Source: an uncultured Flavobacteriales bacterium
GTDB taxonomy: Bacteria > Bacteroidota > Bacteroidia > Flavobacteriales_G > Salibacteraceae
DNA length: 64,000 nucleotides
Direction of reading: 5' to 3'
NCBI GenBank assembly: GCA_937899835.1
Contig: CALCCE010000305.1
Location: 21,746 to 85,745, forward strand
Shown: positions 1 to 9,570 of the stretch, in pieces
Layout of the letters: each line of letters opens with the position of its first letter
Position numbering within the stretch: position 1 is the stretch's first letter
Position numbers and translations under genes: made by a program
The notes under the pieces: generated by a model
What the model was told of the DNA's origin: nothing
The model's database searches: none
Seen by the model: only the letters and a program-made list of their open reading frames with translations

Positions 1-792
1 AGGAGCGCCACCGCGTTGCAAATGCCCAAGAATGGTGACTTTGGTATCGTAATGGTCATATTGCTCTTGCACCTGTTTGGCTACTTCGTAAGCCCCACCG
101 TTTACGTTACCTTCTGCAACTATAACAATGCTAGAGGTCTTTTTGCTTTTGGCGCCCCGTTCTAAAATGGTAACAAGCTCTTCAATGCTGCGTTCTTCTT
201 CGGGCAACATAATGGCAACCGCGCCAGTTGCAATGCCAGCGTGTAGGGCAATAAAGCCCGAATCTCGGCCCATGACCTCCACAAAAAACAATCGGTTGTG
301 GGAAGAGGCTGTATCGCGAATTTTATCGATGCATTCTACTACTACGTTGGTGGCCGTATCGAAACCAATGGTGTGGTCGGTACCATAGAGGTCGTTGTCA
401 ATCGTGCCGGGCAGGCCAATGACCGGTACTCCGTGCTCCTGGTAAAATTTGTGTGCTCCGGTAAAAGTTCCGTTACCCCCGATGACCACTAAAGCATCAA
501 TTTTATGTTTTTGTAACGTTTGGAGTGCTTTATAGCGGCCTTTTTCCGTCATGAATTCTTTGCTACGGGCCGACTTGAGAATGGTGCCGCCACGGCCTAA
601 GATCTTACTCACCGACCGCACGTGCAGCGGTTTTACTTCATCATTGATCAAGCCGTCGTAGCCCCGAAAAATACCGTGTGCATCCAGGTTGTAGTAGCTG
701 CAACTGCGCACTACTGCCCGAATAGCAGCATTCATTCCAGGAGCATCACCTCCCGAAGTCAAAACACCAATACGTTTAATTTCCGCACTCAT
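1..792 (-). CDS. pfkA: 6-phosphofructokinase, 3' end beyond window
   Basis: ATP-dependent phosphofructokinase, the committing step of glycolysis (fructose 6-phosphate to fructose 1,6-bisphosphate), cytosolic. The 264 visible codons start at ATG 792 and show the nucleotide-binding GGDAPGMNA motif near residue 12, a GGNGTFTGA segment, the catalytic TIDND motif and the MGRDSGF substrate-binding motif. The stop codon lies outside the window, so roughly the last 60 residues of a usual 320-residue protein are missing. It is divergent from a Nudix-fold regulator gene, and a perfect 17-bp palindrome lies in the shared upstream region (887-903). This suggests that glycolytic flux is co-controlled with the polysaccharide locus. 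The family assignment is firm; the regulation is inferred. Confidence 0.96.
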   Translation of the reverse strand, partial: MSAEIKRIGVLTSGGDAPGMNAAIRAVVRSCSYYNLDAHGIFRGYDGLINDEVKPLHVRSVSKILGRGGTILKSARSKEFMTEKGRYKALQTLQKHKIDALVVIGGNGTFTGAHKFYQEHGVPVIGLPGTIDNDLYGTDHTIGFDTATNVVVECIDKIRDTASSHNRLFFVEVMGRDSGFIALHAGIATGAVAIMLPEEERSIEELVTILERGAKSKKTSSIVIVAEGNVNGGAYEVAKQVQEQYDHYDTKVTILGHLQRGGAP

Positions 793-886
793 AGGTTTGG
801 GCAAAATTCCTTCCTGAATAAACGTGTTGTGTCAATACACGAACTGGGAAACGGATACAATAATCCGAATTTCGAACGACCAAGTT

Positions 887-903
887 AGTGTATTGTTTAC
901 ACT
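887..903. promoter_or_regulatory. Palindromic operator, copy 1
   Basis: Perfect inverted repeat AGTGTA-TTGTT-TACACT in the pfkA/regulator divergent intergenic region. The same 17-bp pattern recurs at 1975-1991 and 4989-5005. It probably binds the Nudix-fold regulator encoded at 1004 and could control both divergent genes. A degenerate half site (right half TACATT) lies at 971-976. Confidence 0.7.
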
Positions 904-1003
904 TTGCAAAAAGTTGTTTATATTTTCAGGAACGGAAGTAATGCTCAATCCAGCAATCTGAGCGATTGTTTACATTTGTCCATAAGGTCCAACTTGAATC
1001 GAT

Positions 1004-1705
1004 ATGACCAATAAAAATCTCAACCCCAATGTCTCTGTCGACTGTGCTGTATTTGGTTTCCACGAAGAGCAGCTAAAAGTTCTCCTGATTGAGCAAAAAG
1101 CCGGAGACGGAGGCAACCTTGTACAATTGGCGCTTCCGGGCGATCTCGTTTTAGAAAACGAGGACCTGGATCAGGCCGCATCTCGTGTATTGAAAGAGCT
1201 TACCAGCTTGAAAGGGATCTACCTCAAGCAATTCCAGGCTTTTGGGCACCCCGACAGGGTGCGAAATGTAAAAGATCAAGAATGGCTGCGTTCGTTTCGC
1301 GACAATCCCGAAGCACGGGTGATTACCATTGCCTACTATTCCTTAGTGAAGATGGAAGACTATGAACCGAGTGCTTCTTCCTTTGCTGGAAAAGTGGTTT
1401 GGGAAGACATACACAACATTCCTCAACTGGCTTTTGACCACAATGAAATCCTCAGCCATGCATACGAACACCTGAAAGGCGAAATTCTCGACAAGCCAAT
1501 TGGTTTCGAACTCTTGCCAGAAAAATTCACCCTAAGTCAGCTTCAACGGCTGTATGAGGTGGTTTTGGACCGAAAGTTGGACAAGCGCAACTTTAGGAAA
1601 AAGCTGAAAAAAATGGATCAGGTAGTGGCGTTAGATGAGAAGCAAACGGGGGTGTTACATAAACCTGCACAGCTCTATACCTTTCACCAAAACGGTAGCC
1701 ACTAA
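1004..1705 (+). CDS. NrtR/AraR-like transcriptional regulator with degenerate Nudix domain
   Basis: A 233-residue protein with an N-terminal Nudix fold (about residues 8-145) and a C-terminal winged helix (about 160-230), the architecture of NrtR and of the Bacteroides arabinose regulator AraR. The Nudix box should read REUxEExGU but here the region reads RVLKELTSLKG, so both catalytic glutamates of the REUxEE core are lost. A ligand-sensing rather than hydrolytic role is therefore likely. In Bacteroidota such regulators often sit next to SusCD loci and sense a sugar or sugar phosphate. Here a shared palindrome occurs upstream of this gene, of the GH13 gene and of susC. The fold assignment is confident; the effector (for example a maltodextrin-derived sugar) is inferred from context. 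Confidence 0.86.
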   Translation: MTNKNLNPNVSVDCAVFGFHEEQLKVLLIEQKAGDGGNLVQLALPGDLVLENEDLDQAASRVLKELTSLKGIYLKQFQAFGHPDRVRNVKDQEWLRSFRDNPEARVITIAYYSLVKMEDYEPSASSFAGKVVWEDIHNIPQLAFDHNEILSHAYEHLKGEILDKPIGFELLPEKFTLSQLQRLYEVVLDRKLDKRNFRKKLKKMDQVVALDEKQTGVLHKPAQLYTFHQNGSH

Positions 1706-1972
1706 GCGGACAAACATCATTTCTTAAGGGAAGAGTGCTTACCTGTTGTGCTCCATGGACATAGTCCGGGAAGACTATCCTTTTTCGCATAAATCGGGCG
1801 CAGGTAACTTTGGTCGGAACCTGAGTTGGTAGTAGCGTAATTTTCATTTTAGCGTCATCATTTTCGCCCTTGTTTTCATCTGCCGAAGGTTGTGTTCACT
1901 TTTGGGCGTTTTTGGAATTGCAAGATTCTGAACCTTTGAGCACTGGGAGGATCGGATTGTCCTAATTTTGAC

Positions 1973-2004
1973 TTTGTGTAGATAGTACACTTTCTATATA
2001 TTTG
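1973..2004 (+). promoter_or_regulatory. Promoter of the GH13 gene
   Basis: A Bacteroidota-type promoter: -33 element TTTG at 1973-1976, a 20-nt spacer, and a -7 box TATATTTG (consensus TAnnTTTG) at 1997-2004. The expected transcription start is near 2010. That makes the TTG at 2002 unusable as a start codon and favours TTG 2032. The palindromic operator 1975-1991 fills the spacer, so a bound repressor would block polymerase. Confidence 0.65.
1975..1991. promoter_or_regulatory. Palindromic operator, copy 2
   Basis: TGTGTA-GATAG-TACACT, one mismatch from a perfect palindrome and matching the pattern at 887-903. It lies between the -33 and -7 elements of the GH13 promoter, the classic position for a repressor site. 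Confidence 0.7.
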
Positions 2005-2031
2005 TCATCTGCTACCTTTAAATTTATTGGT

Positions 2032-4878
2032 TTGAAAAAGTTCTTTACCCTCCTTTTGCCACTTCTTCTCACAACCTTATTGCACGCCCAGGTTGTGACC
2101 ATAAATCCACCATTTGCTACTCAAAGTGATGTAGTGACCGTAACCTTCGATGCCACTTTAGGTAATGGGGCCTTGGTGGGCGTTAATCAGGTGTATGCGC
2201 ACACGGGTGTTATTACCAACAACAGCACGGGGCCATCGGATTGGCAGCATGTGGTAGGTAACTGGGGAACTGCCGATCCGGTGGTTCAAATGACCAATAT
2301 CGGCAACAACAAACACACTATAGTCATCGACATCACCCAGTTTTACGGTGTTCCAACCGGTGAAACGGTTCAAGAGTTGGCTTTTGTATTTCGCAACGCC
2401 GATGGTTCTGTAGTTGGCCGTGCTTCTGATGGTTCCGACATTTTTGTACCCATTTTTGCGGGTGGTTTCAACGGAAGTATCACCTTGCCGGCTCAGCCTC
2501 CAATCGTGGTTGGTACAGATGTAGTGCAGGTAGAAATGCAAACCAGTTCCAATGCAGAGATCAAGCTTTTCCACGATGGAACTCAAATTGCCATCGAGCC
2601 CAACGGTACTAGTCTAAACCATTCCTTTACGGCTTCTACTTATGGTCCGGGCAAATTCGAATTGGTAATGACCGCTGACAATGGTTCCAATGTCATCACC
2701 GACACGACGTATTACATTATGCGTGGCGCGGTCCAAATTGGAAATACACCAAGTGGAGTAGTAGATGGAATCAATTACACCAGTCCAACTTCGGTTACCC
2801 TCCAACTGCATGCTCCTTTCAAAGACTACGTTTACGTAGTTGGTGATTTCAACAATTGGGAAGCCGATCCGAATTATTACATGACCCAAACCCCCGATGG
2901 TGCACGTTGGTGGTTGGAAATCAACAATTTAAATCCGGGTCAAGAGTATGCGTTTCAATACCAAATTGGAGATGAGAAACTGCGCGTAGGCGATGTGTAT
3001 TCCGACAAGGTGCTCGATCCCTGGAACGATCAATACATTCCTGCTTCCGTATATCCAAACCTCAAGGCCTATCCTACCGGGAAGACCACGAACATGGTTT
3101 CCATATTGCAAACCGATCAAACGCCCTATGCGTGGGACCCAAGTGTCAACTACGCCCGCCCCGATCAGGAAAATCTGGTGATCTACGAATTGTTGGTGCG
3201 CGATTTTGAAGCAACGCACAGCTGGGAAACTTTGATTGATACCCTCGATTATCTTGAAAATCTCGGCATCAACGCCATTCAACTCATGCCCATCATGGAG
3301 TTTGAAGGCAATGAAAGTTGGGGCTACAACCCGGCCTTTTTCTTTGCTCCTGATAAATACTATGGCACAAAAGACAAGTTCAAAGAATTTGTAGAAGAAG
3401 CACACCGGCGGGACATCGCCATTTTGTTGGACATTGCGCTCAACCATTCGTTCGGTCAAAACCCGCAAGTGCGCATGTATTTCGATGCCAATGCAGGCCA
3501 ATTCGGACAGCCGACTTCACAAAGTCCCTGGTTTCACGAAACTGCTCGTCACGATTTCAACGTGGGGTATGATTACGATCATGAAGCTCAAGCCACCAAA
3601 GATTTTGTAGATCGGGTGGTAACGTATTGGATTCAGGAATACCAGGTAGACGGTTACCGTTTCGATCTTTCCAAAGGGTTTACCAACAACGTAACCATTG
3701 GCAATATTGGCGCCTGGAATGCCTACGATCAAAGCCGAATCAATCTTTGGAAACGTATTTCTGATGTTATCCGCAACGTAGACCCTACTTCAATTCTCAT
3801 TTTGGAGCATTTCTCCGACAACAGTGAAGAAACCGAGTTGAGCAACTACGGCTTTATGCTTTGGGGCAACATGAACCACGAATACAACGAGGCTACCATG
3901 GGTTACAGCAGCAATTTATTTGGTGTGACGCACCACAGTCGTGGCTGGAACGACAAGCACCTGGTGGGCTTCATGGAAAGTCATGATGAGCAGCGTTTGA
4001 TGTACAAAAACCTTCAATTTGGAAACAGCAATGGAGGCTACGACATCACCAACGAGGCCACTGGCTTGAGTCGTTTGGAGTTAGCAGCCAATTTTTTCTT
4101 CCCGATTCCGGGGCCAAAAATGCTCTGGCAATTTGGCGAAGTAGGCTACGATTTTCCCATCAACTACTGCCCTGATGGCACCATTGATCCAGGATGCCGC
4201 ACCAGCAATAAGCCCATTCGTTGGGATTATTTTCAAGAGGCCAATCGCATTCGGGTTTACAAAGTATTTGGAGCGCTCAATCAACTGAAGATTACCGAAC
4301 CTGCTTTTACCAGCAACGATTTTAACTACATTTTGGACCAGCCCATGAAGCGCCTTAGAATCAACCATGCTTCGATGAATGTTGATGTTTTGGGCAACTT
4401 CAATGTAACTGCGGGAGACATTACTCCAAGCTTTCAACACACCGGGTGGTGGTATGAGTATTTTACCGGCGATAGCATTGACGTAACGGATACGGAAGCT
4501 CCAATCAATCTGCAACCGGGAGAGTATCGCTTTTACACGGATGTGAAACTGACTACTCCTGAATTAACCGTAAGTGCCGAAGAGATCGGACTTCCGGCAG
4601 GAGAGCGCTTGGAACCAATGGCTTATCCCAATCCTTTTTCCGATCAAATCACGCTGGCTTATCCAGTTGAGGAAGCGGGCAATGTGACCATTACTGTATA
4701 CGATTTACTCGGCCAGGAAGTGACCCGTTTGGTAGACCGCAACCACCAACAAGGATATTATTCTATCCGTTGGGACGGCACCTCAGCTTCCGGCGAAAGT
4801 CTGCCCAATGGCTACTACCTTTTTACCGTTCAAATTGACGGTGAGGTATTCAGCGGAAAAATGGCAATCAACCGATAA
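2032..4878 (+). CDS. Secreted GH13 alpha-amylase-family enzyme with T9SS sorting domain
   Basis: An extracellular alpha-glucan hydrolase of about 948 residues. Order: signal peptide ending LLHAQ, an E-set-like module (about 15-145), a second beta module, a CBM48-like domain with the motif VVGDFNNWEADP (about 260-360), the GH13 barrel (about 380-790) and a C-terminal T9SS type A domain beginning AYPNPF. The catalytic triad is visible: nucleophile Asp545 in GYRFDLSKG, acid/base Glu592 in ILILEHF, and Asp652 in MESHDEQ. There is no ATG near the start. TTG 2032 gives a standard MKKFFTLLLP leader and lies downstream of the mapped -7 box, so it is preferred over the longer TTG at 2002. With susCD downstream, it probably trims starch or glycogen at the cell surface. 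The exact bond specificity cannot be read from the sequence. Confidence 0.93.
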   Translation: MKKFFTLLLPLLLTTLLHAQVVTINPPFATQSDVVTVTFDATLGNGALVGVNQVYAHTGVITNNSTGPSDWQHVVGNWGTADPVVQMTNIGNNKHTIVIDITQFYGVPTGETVQELAFVFRNADGSVVGRASDGSDIFVPIFAGGFNGSITLPAQPPIVVGTDVVQVEMQTSSNAEIKLFHDGTQIAIEPNGTSLNHSFTASTYGPGKFELVMTADNGSNVITDTTYYIMRGAVQIGNTPSGVVDGINYTSPTSVTLQLHAPFKDYVYVVGDFNNWEADPNYYMTQTPDGARWWLEINNLNPGQEYAFQYQIGDEKLRVGDVYSDKVLDPWNDQYIPASVYPNLKAYPTGKTTNMVSILQTDQTPYAWDPSVNYARPDQENLVIYELLVRDFEATHSWETLIDTLDYLENLGINAIQLMPIMEFEGNESWGYNPAFFFAPDKYYGTKDKFKEFVEEAHRRDIAILLDIALNHSFGQNPQVRMYFDANAGQFGQPTSQSPWFHETARHDFNVGYDYDHEAQATKDFVDRVVTYWIQEYQVDGYRFDLSKGFTNNVTIGNIGAWNAYDQSRINLWKRISDVIRNVDPTSILILEHFSDNSEETELSNYGFMLWGNMNHEYNEATMGYSSNLFGVTHHSRGWNDKHLVGFMESHDEQRLMYKNLQFGNSNGGYDITNEATGLSRLELAANFFFPIPGPKMLWQFGEVGYDFPINYCPDGTIDPGCRTSNKPIRWDYFQEANRIRVYKVFGALNQLKITEPAFTSNDFNYILDQPMKRLRINHASMNVDVLGNFNVTAGDITPSFQHTGWWYEYFTGDSIDVTDTEAPINLQPGEYRFYTDVKLTTPELTVSAEEIGLPAGERLEPMAYPNPFSDQITLAYPVEEAGNVTITVYDLLGQEVTRLVDRNHQQGYYSIRWDGTSASGESLPNGYYLFTVQIDGEVFSGKMAINR

Positions 4879-4884
4879 TTTATC

Positions 4885-4920
4885 CATCAGGATCGGATCG
4901 TAATTGGTGCGATCCTGATG
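4885..4920. terminator. Hairpin after the GH13 gene
   Basis: A perfect 11-bp stem CATCAGGATCG/CGATCCTGATG with a 14-nt loop, seven bases after the GH13 stop codon. No T-run follows, so it may be a weak terminator or a 3' mRNA-stabilising hairpin rather than a strong intrinsic terminator. Confidence 0.5.
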
Positions 4921-4988
4921 CTCTTACACGACTGAAATCTACCTGATTTTTGATCCAATGTGCTGAAATTCAAGCGCTTTTGAATAAA

Positions 4989-5005
4989 AGTGTCTAATCT
5001 ACACT
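4989..5005. promoter_or_regulatory. Palindromic operator, copy 3, upstream of susC
   Basis: AGTGTC-TAATC-TACACT, one mismatch from the perfect palindrome at 887-903. A -7 box candidate TAAATTTG follows at 5023-5030; no clear -33 element is visible, and the operator covers the region where one would lie. Confidence 0.68.
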
Positions 5006-5058
5006 TTGTGTCGAAATTTGTTTAAATTTGGTTGGCGAATCCTTAACCTAATCTTATT

Positions 5059-8000
5059 ATGAGAAACTTCTACAGACTTTGTTTCAGCCTTGCTGGTCTG
5101 TTGTTGTTCAGTGCGGCCGTAATGGCCCAAAACGGCTCGGTGTCAGGAGTAATTCTTGACGAAACCGATCAACCGTTGCCTGGCGCAACTGTCAAAATAG
5201 AAGGCACTACCCTTGGATCTACGACGGATTTGGATGGGAAATACAAAATCGAAAACGTGCCACCCGGCGATTACAATTTGGTGGTTTCTTTCATTGGTTA
5301 CGAACCAAAATCGATGCCCGTGAAAGTGGTGGCAGGTCAGAATGTTCAGGCTGGCAATTTTTCGATGAAAGAGAATACCGAGCTTCTGGAAGAGGTAGTG
5401 ATTGTAGGTTATGGCGTTCAGCGCAAGCGGGAAGTAACGGGCTCAATCGCGAAGATTGATGCCAAACGGATGACGGAATTGCCCGTACCATCCTTCGAAG
5501 CCGCCATGCAAGGTCAGGCCGCTGGTTTGCAGGTTAACCAGGGTAGTGGAGCAGCCGGTTCGGCTTCCATTGTTCGTATCCGCGGTATTGCTTCCATTAG
5601 TGCTGGTGGCGATCCGCTCTATGTAGTGGATGGTATTCCAATCACACAAAACAACTTTCTCAACAATTCGGGTGGCGACCGTGGTGGTTTGAACAACAAC
5701 CCCCTTGCATTTCTCAACCCCAACGATATTGAGTCAGTAGAAATATTAAAGGATGCTGCTTCAACCGGTATTTACGGTGCTCGGGGTGCCAATGGGGTTA
5801 TTCTTATTACGACCAAGCGGGCCAACAAAGAAGGCTTGCAATTTGACTTCAACGCTCGTGTAGGATTGGCTACACCAGTGGCAACGCCCAACATGCTGAA
5901 TTCCGATCAATACTTACAGCTTTATCAGGAAGCTTGGGAAAACGATGGCAATACCGGCCTCGCACCATTGCCTGGTGGTATCAGTTGGGAGGACGCCCGT
6001 CGTACCAACACCGATTGGGTGGATGAAACCACTGGTTTGGGCGTAAAACACGGGTACAACTTTTCGGTCAGAAAAGGAACTAAGAAATTTAAGGCTTTTG
6101 CCAATTTGGGTTACGAAGACAACGACAGTTATCTGTTGGGCAATAGCTATGAGAGGATCAGCGGTCGAGTTAACCTCGATTATCAATTGACAGAGAAGAT
6201 CACCATCGGTTTGAGCTCAAGCCTCAACCGTGGACAGAATAACCGGGTAGACGCTGCCTGGAGTGGAGGATATGGTGCTGCCCTTTCCACCGCCTTGCCC
6301 ATTTATCCCACACGGTATTTAGACGATGTTTTCACGGTAGATGAAAATGGGAATAGTGTTTTGCAACATGCCGAAGGCGACTGGTGGACAGGTGGTCCCA
6401 ATCCGGTGCGCGACCGGGAATTGAAAAGCTGGAGAACGGTAGAATACCGCTCTATCAATAACCTTTACATGACTTATGCTCCGGTGAAAAACATCATCAT
6501 ACGAGCTGAGGGTCGTTACGAGCACATGGACATTCAGGATGACATCTTCATTCCTGAAGAACTGGATCCCAACCAAAACATTGGTCTGGCTAAAAAGTAT
6601 CCTACCTGGGCCAACAATTACAACTACACCGTAACCGCCAATTGGCTGAAAACCTTCAACGAAAAACACGATATCAATTTCTTGGTAGGAAACGAATACC
6701 AGCGGAGTAAAACGCAATCTTACTCCAAATGGGAGGTAGACAGTTTGGACGCTCCGCTTTACGAGTATGATGGCGAATTCAACGAATTGGAAAAGACCCG
6801 GCGTCCGACTGAAGAGTTTGCTTTCATCAGCTATTTCGGTCGTGTGAACTACATGTTCAAGCGTAAATACATTGTTCAGGGAACCTTTCGGGTGGATGGC
6901 TCCTCACGTTTTGGTAGCAACAACCGCTACGGATACTTCCCCTCGGCATCAGCAGGTTGGGTGATTTCTGAAGAAAGCTTTCTGAAGGACAGCAAAGTGG
7001 TAAGTTTCCTCAAAGCCAAAGTAAGTGGTGGTATTACTGGTAACGCCGGTTTGCCCAACTACGAATGGTGGGGAACTTACGATCCACCCGCCAACCAAAA
7101 CGACTACAACGGTTTACCCTCGATCTATCCAACTCGTTTGGAAAATCCAGACTTGAAATGGGAAACCGCTACTACTCTTGATGGAGGCATTGAATTTGGT
7201 TTTTTAAACGACCGTATTACGGGTGAGATCACTGCTTATACCAAAACTACCCGTGATGTTATTCTGCAGTTGACGGTACCAAGAAACCTTGGTTTTGAAA
7301 CCTACTTCGACAACGTGGGTGAGATCCTCAACCGGGGAATCGAGTTCAGCATCAAATCGTTGAACACGGTTGGTAAATTCAAATGGACAACCGAATTCAA
7401 CATTGCCAACAACTACAACGAGATTGTGAGCATCGGCGATTATTCTGAAGATGCTGTTTCCGGTGGAACCAACGATACCCGTGTAGTAGTGGGTAGCCCG
7501 GTTGGAACCAGCTTTCTGGTGCGCTTCTCTCACGTAGATCCCGCCAACGGTCGTCCGGTTTATCTGGACATCAACGGAAACGAGACTTATGAGTGGAATC
7601 CGAACGATCGTGTACCGGTAGGTGATGTATTGCCTGACGTGGTGGGCGGTTTGACCAACCGTTTCCAGTTCAAAAACTGGGACATGAGCTTCCTGCTCTA
7701 CTACAGCTTCGGTGGTAAGGTATACGATTCTTCTTCCAAGCGTCAGTTGGGTGTGGTAACCGATTGGAACATGCGCACCGAGTTGTTCGACCGCTGGCGC
7801 CAGGAGGGTGACAACGCCGATTACCCAAGATTGACCATGGATACCGAAACCTACGGCTCAGGAACCCCTTGGATCAACACCGACTTGTGGTTGCACGATG
7901 CCGATTATGTTCGCCTCCGTCGGTTGGCAGTGGGCTACACCATTCCCGATTTCAAAGTCAAAACACGCAATGTGCGCAACTTGCGTGTTGAGTTGAGCGG

Positions 8001-8157
8001 AACCAACCTGGCCTTGTGGACCAACTTCCCCGGCCTGGATCCGGAAATTGTACGTGATTTTGAAAATCAAACTGACCGGAACCTGAGTCAGAACATTACC
8101 TTCCTCACTCCTCCGGTAGAACGTACCTACAACCTTTCCGTTAATTTCTCTTTCTAA
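5059..8157 (+). CDS. SusC/RagA-family TonB-dependent outer membrane transporter
   Basis: A 1032-residue outer membrane barrel that imports oligosaccharides, energised by TonB-ExbBD. It has a signal peptide ending AAVMAQ, a carboxypeptidase-D regulatory-like domain (about 27-105, motif DLDGKYKIENVPPG), a TonB-box region around EEVVIVGYG, a plug domain (about 118-235) containing the SusC signature DPLYVVDGIPI, and a 22-strand-type barrel ending in the aromatic NLSVNFSF. Length and order are typical of the family. susD follows after 18 bp. The GH13 gene upstream and the palindromic operator in front point to maltodextrin or starch oligomers as substrate; this is inferred. Confidence 0.95.
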   Translation: MRNFYRLCFSLAGLLLFSAAVMAQNGSVSGVILDETDQPLPGATVKIEGTTLGSTTDLDGKYKIENVPPGDYNLVVSFIGYEPKSMPVKVVAGQNVQAGNFSMKENTELLEEVVIVGYGVQRKREVTGSIAKIDAKRMTELPVPSFEAAMQGQAAGLQVNQGSGAAGSASIVRIRGIASISAGGDPLYVVDGIPITQNNFLNNSGGDRGGLNNNPLAFLNPNDIESVEILKDAASTGIYGARGANGVILITTKRANKEGLQFDFNARVGLATPVATPNMLNSDQYLQLYQEAWENDGNTGLAPLPGGISWEDARRTNTDWVDETTGLGVKHGYNFSVRKGTKKFKAFANLGYEDNDSYLLGNSYERISGRVNLDYQLTEKITIGLSSSLNRGQNNRVDAAWSGGYGAALSTALPIYPTRYLDDVFTVDENGNSVLQHAEGDWWTGGPNPVRDRELKSWRTVEYRSINNLYMTYAPVKNIIIRAEGRYEHMDIQDDIFIPEELDPNQNIGLAKKYPTWANNYNYTVTANWLKTFNEKHDINFLVGNEYQRSKTQSYSKWEVDSLDAPLYEYDGEFNELEKTRRPTEEFAFISYFGRVNYMFKRKYIVQGTFRVDGSSRFGSNNRYGYFPSASAGWVISEESFLKDSKVVSFLKAKVSGGITGNAGLPNYEWWGTYDPPANQNDYNGLPSIYPTRLENPDLKWETATTLDGGIEFGFLNDRITGEITAYTKTTRDVILQLTVPRNLGFETYFDNVGEILNRGIEFSIKSLNTVGKFKWTTEFNIANNYNEIVSIGDYSEDAVSGGTNDTRVVVGSPVGTSFLVRFSHVDPANGRPVYLDINGNETYEWNPNDRVPVGDVLPDVVGGLTNRFQFKNWDMSFLLYYSFGGKVYDSSSKRQLGVVTDWNMRTELFDRWRQEGDNADYPRLTMDTETYGSGTPWINTDLWLHDADYVRLRRLAVGYTIPDFKVKTRNVRNLRVELSGTNLALWTNFPGLDPEIVRDFENQTDRNLSQNITFLTPPVERTYNLSVNFSF

Positions 8158-8175
8158 TTCCTGAATCAGAATACC

Positions 8176-9549
8176 ATGAAAAAGTCAATTTTTATTACGC
8201 TTTTAGCTTGTAGTGCTCTGGTTTGGAACGGTTGCCAAGACGCACTGGACATTCCGCCAGACGACGTACTGTTGAAAGAAGATGCCCTGAATACAGCGGA
8301 GGATTTGCAAATGCTCCTCAACTCCTGCTACGATGTGTTGGCCAACACCTACAACGGCAACGCCCAAAACATGGGCGAGGTGTTGGGAGAAAACCTGGCA
8401 AGGCCCAATTCCAATGATGACCTGACAGAAATTTATATCCGTCGGTCGAATTTCTTCAATGGCACCATCAACAACTATTACAAAAACCCTTACATCGCCA
8501 TCTACCGGTGCAACACCTTGCTCGAAGGAGTGGATCAAGTTTCAATAAGTGGTGCTGAGCGGTCACGAATTCTGGGTGAAGCCCGATTTATTCGCGCTTT
8601 TTGCTACTTTGATTTGTTGCAGAAGTTTGCTCAGCCTCATGGGTTTACTGCGGACAATAGTCACGATGGTGTCGTGTTGCGTACCACGCCTTCGGCCGAT
8701 CCATTGCCTCGTTCTTCAGTAGCAGAGGTCTACAGCCTAATCTTGAGCGATCTTGAATTTGCCATCACTGTGTTGCCGGATGACAATGGGGCTTATGCTT
8801 CTCGTTATGCCGCCGAAGGTTTGTTGGCAATGGTCAACATGAACATCAACAACCTGCCCGAAGCGGTGGCACACGCCAACGTGGTGTTGAATTCAGGACA
8901 GTTTCCGCTGGATCCCAACAATGCCCGTTACACCACCGGAGTTTCTCCCGAAAGTGTATTCTACATTGTGAGTTCGGATGCCGACCGGAGAGCCGGAGAG
9001 TTGAATGGAAAATACAATACCGGTGGTGCAACGCAGCCCAACCTTACCTTGAACCGCGAATTGTTTTTAACCTTGAATTCCGATACGACCGATTCTCGCC
9101 GGCAGTTCATCACGATCCTCAATGAGGGCCAGGAAAATGAATTGTACGGATGGAACCGTTATAATGAGCCCTGGTTCAACATTCCTCTGGTGCACACTAC
9201 TGATTTGAAATTGTTACGGGCTGAAGCCTTGGCCGAATTGAATCAAGATTTGGGCATTGCCATTCAAGATGTCAACGACATCATTGAGAGGGCTTACGGA
9301 GCTGGAACTTCGAATGTGCTTCCAGGCAATGCTATCGCCAGCACTATCCTTGACAAGGTGCGCTACGAACGCCGGCTGGAAACCATTGGAGAAGGCACGT
9401 GGCTCTATTACCAAAAACGGCGGGGAGCCAATGGGGAAAATATCCTCATCCGCGATGCAGTTTGGAACTGCCCCGGATTGGTGCTACAGTTCCCGGTTGC
9501 CGAAAGAACCAATATCTTTACTATGAACCCTGAAGGAGGCTGTAACTAA
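8176..9549 (+). CDS. SusD/RagB-family glycan-binding lipoprotein
   Basis: A 457-residue surface lipoprotein that forms the lid over the SusC barrel and captures oligosaccharides. The leader ends in the lipobox VWNGC. The body shows the SusD pattern: an N-terminal DIPPDDVLL segment, TPR-like helices with RFIRAFCYFDLL near residue 145, and a C-terminal domain including DKVRYERRLETIGEG near 390-405. It is 18 bp downstream of susC and almost certainly cotranscribed. At 457 residues it is on the short side for the family (usually 480-600). Confidence 0.93.
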   Translation: MKKSIFITLLACSALVWNGCQDALDIPPDDVLLKEDALNTAEDLQMLLNSCYDVLANTYNGNAQNMGEVLGENLARPNSNDDLTEIYIRRSNFFNGTINNYYKNPYIAIYRCNTLLEGVDQVSISGAERSRILGEARFIRAFCYFDLLQKFAQPHGFTADNSHDGVVLRTTPSADPLPRSSVAEVYSLILSDLEFAITVLPDDNGAYASRYAAEGLLAMVNMNINNLPEAVAHANVVLNSGQFPLDPNNARYTTGVSPESVFYIVSSDADRRAGELNGKYNTGGATQPNLTLNRELFLTLNSDTTDSRRQFITILNEGQENELYGWNRYNEPWFNIPLVHTTDLKLLRAEALAELNQDLGIAIQDVNDIIERAYGAGTSNVLPGNAIASTILDKVRYERRLETIGEGTWLYYQKRRGANGENILIRDAVWNCPGLVLQFPVAERTNIFTMNPEGGCN

Positions 9550-9570
9550 GCTTTCGAAAAATAGATACGC

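Noticed and set aside
825..843. CGTGT...ACACG inverted repeat as a fourth operator copy
   Set aside because: The spacing between half sites is 9 nt instead of the 7 nt (A-N5-T) of the other copies, and the outer and inner bases differ.
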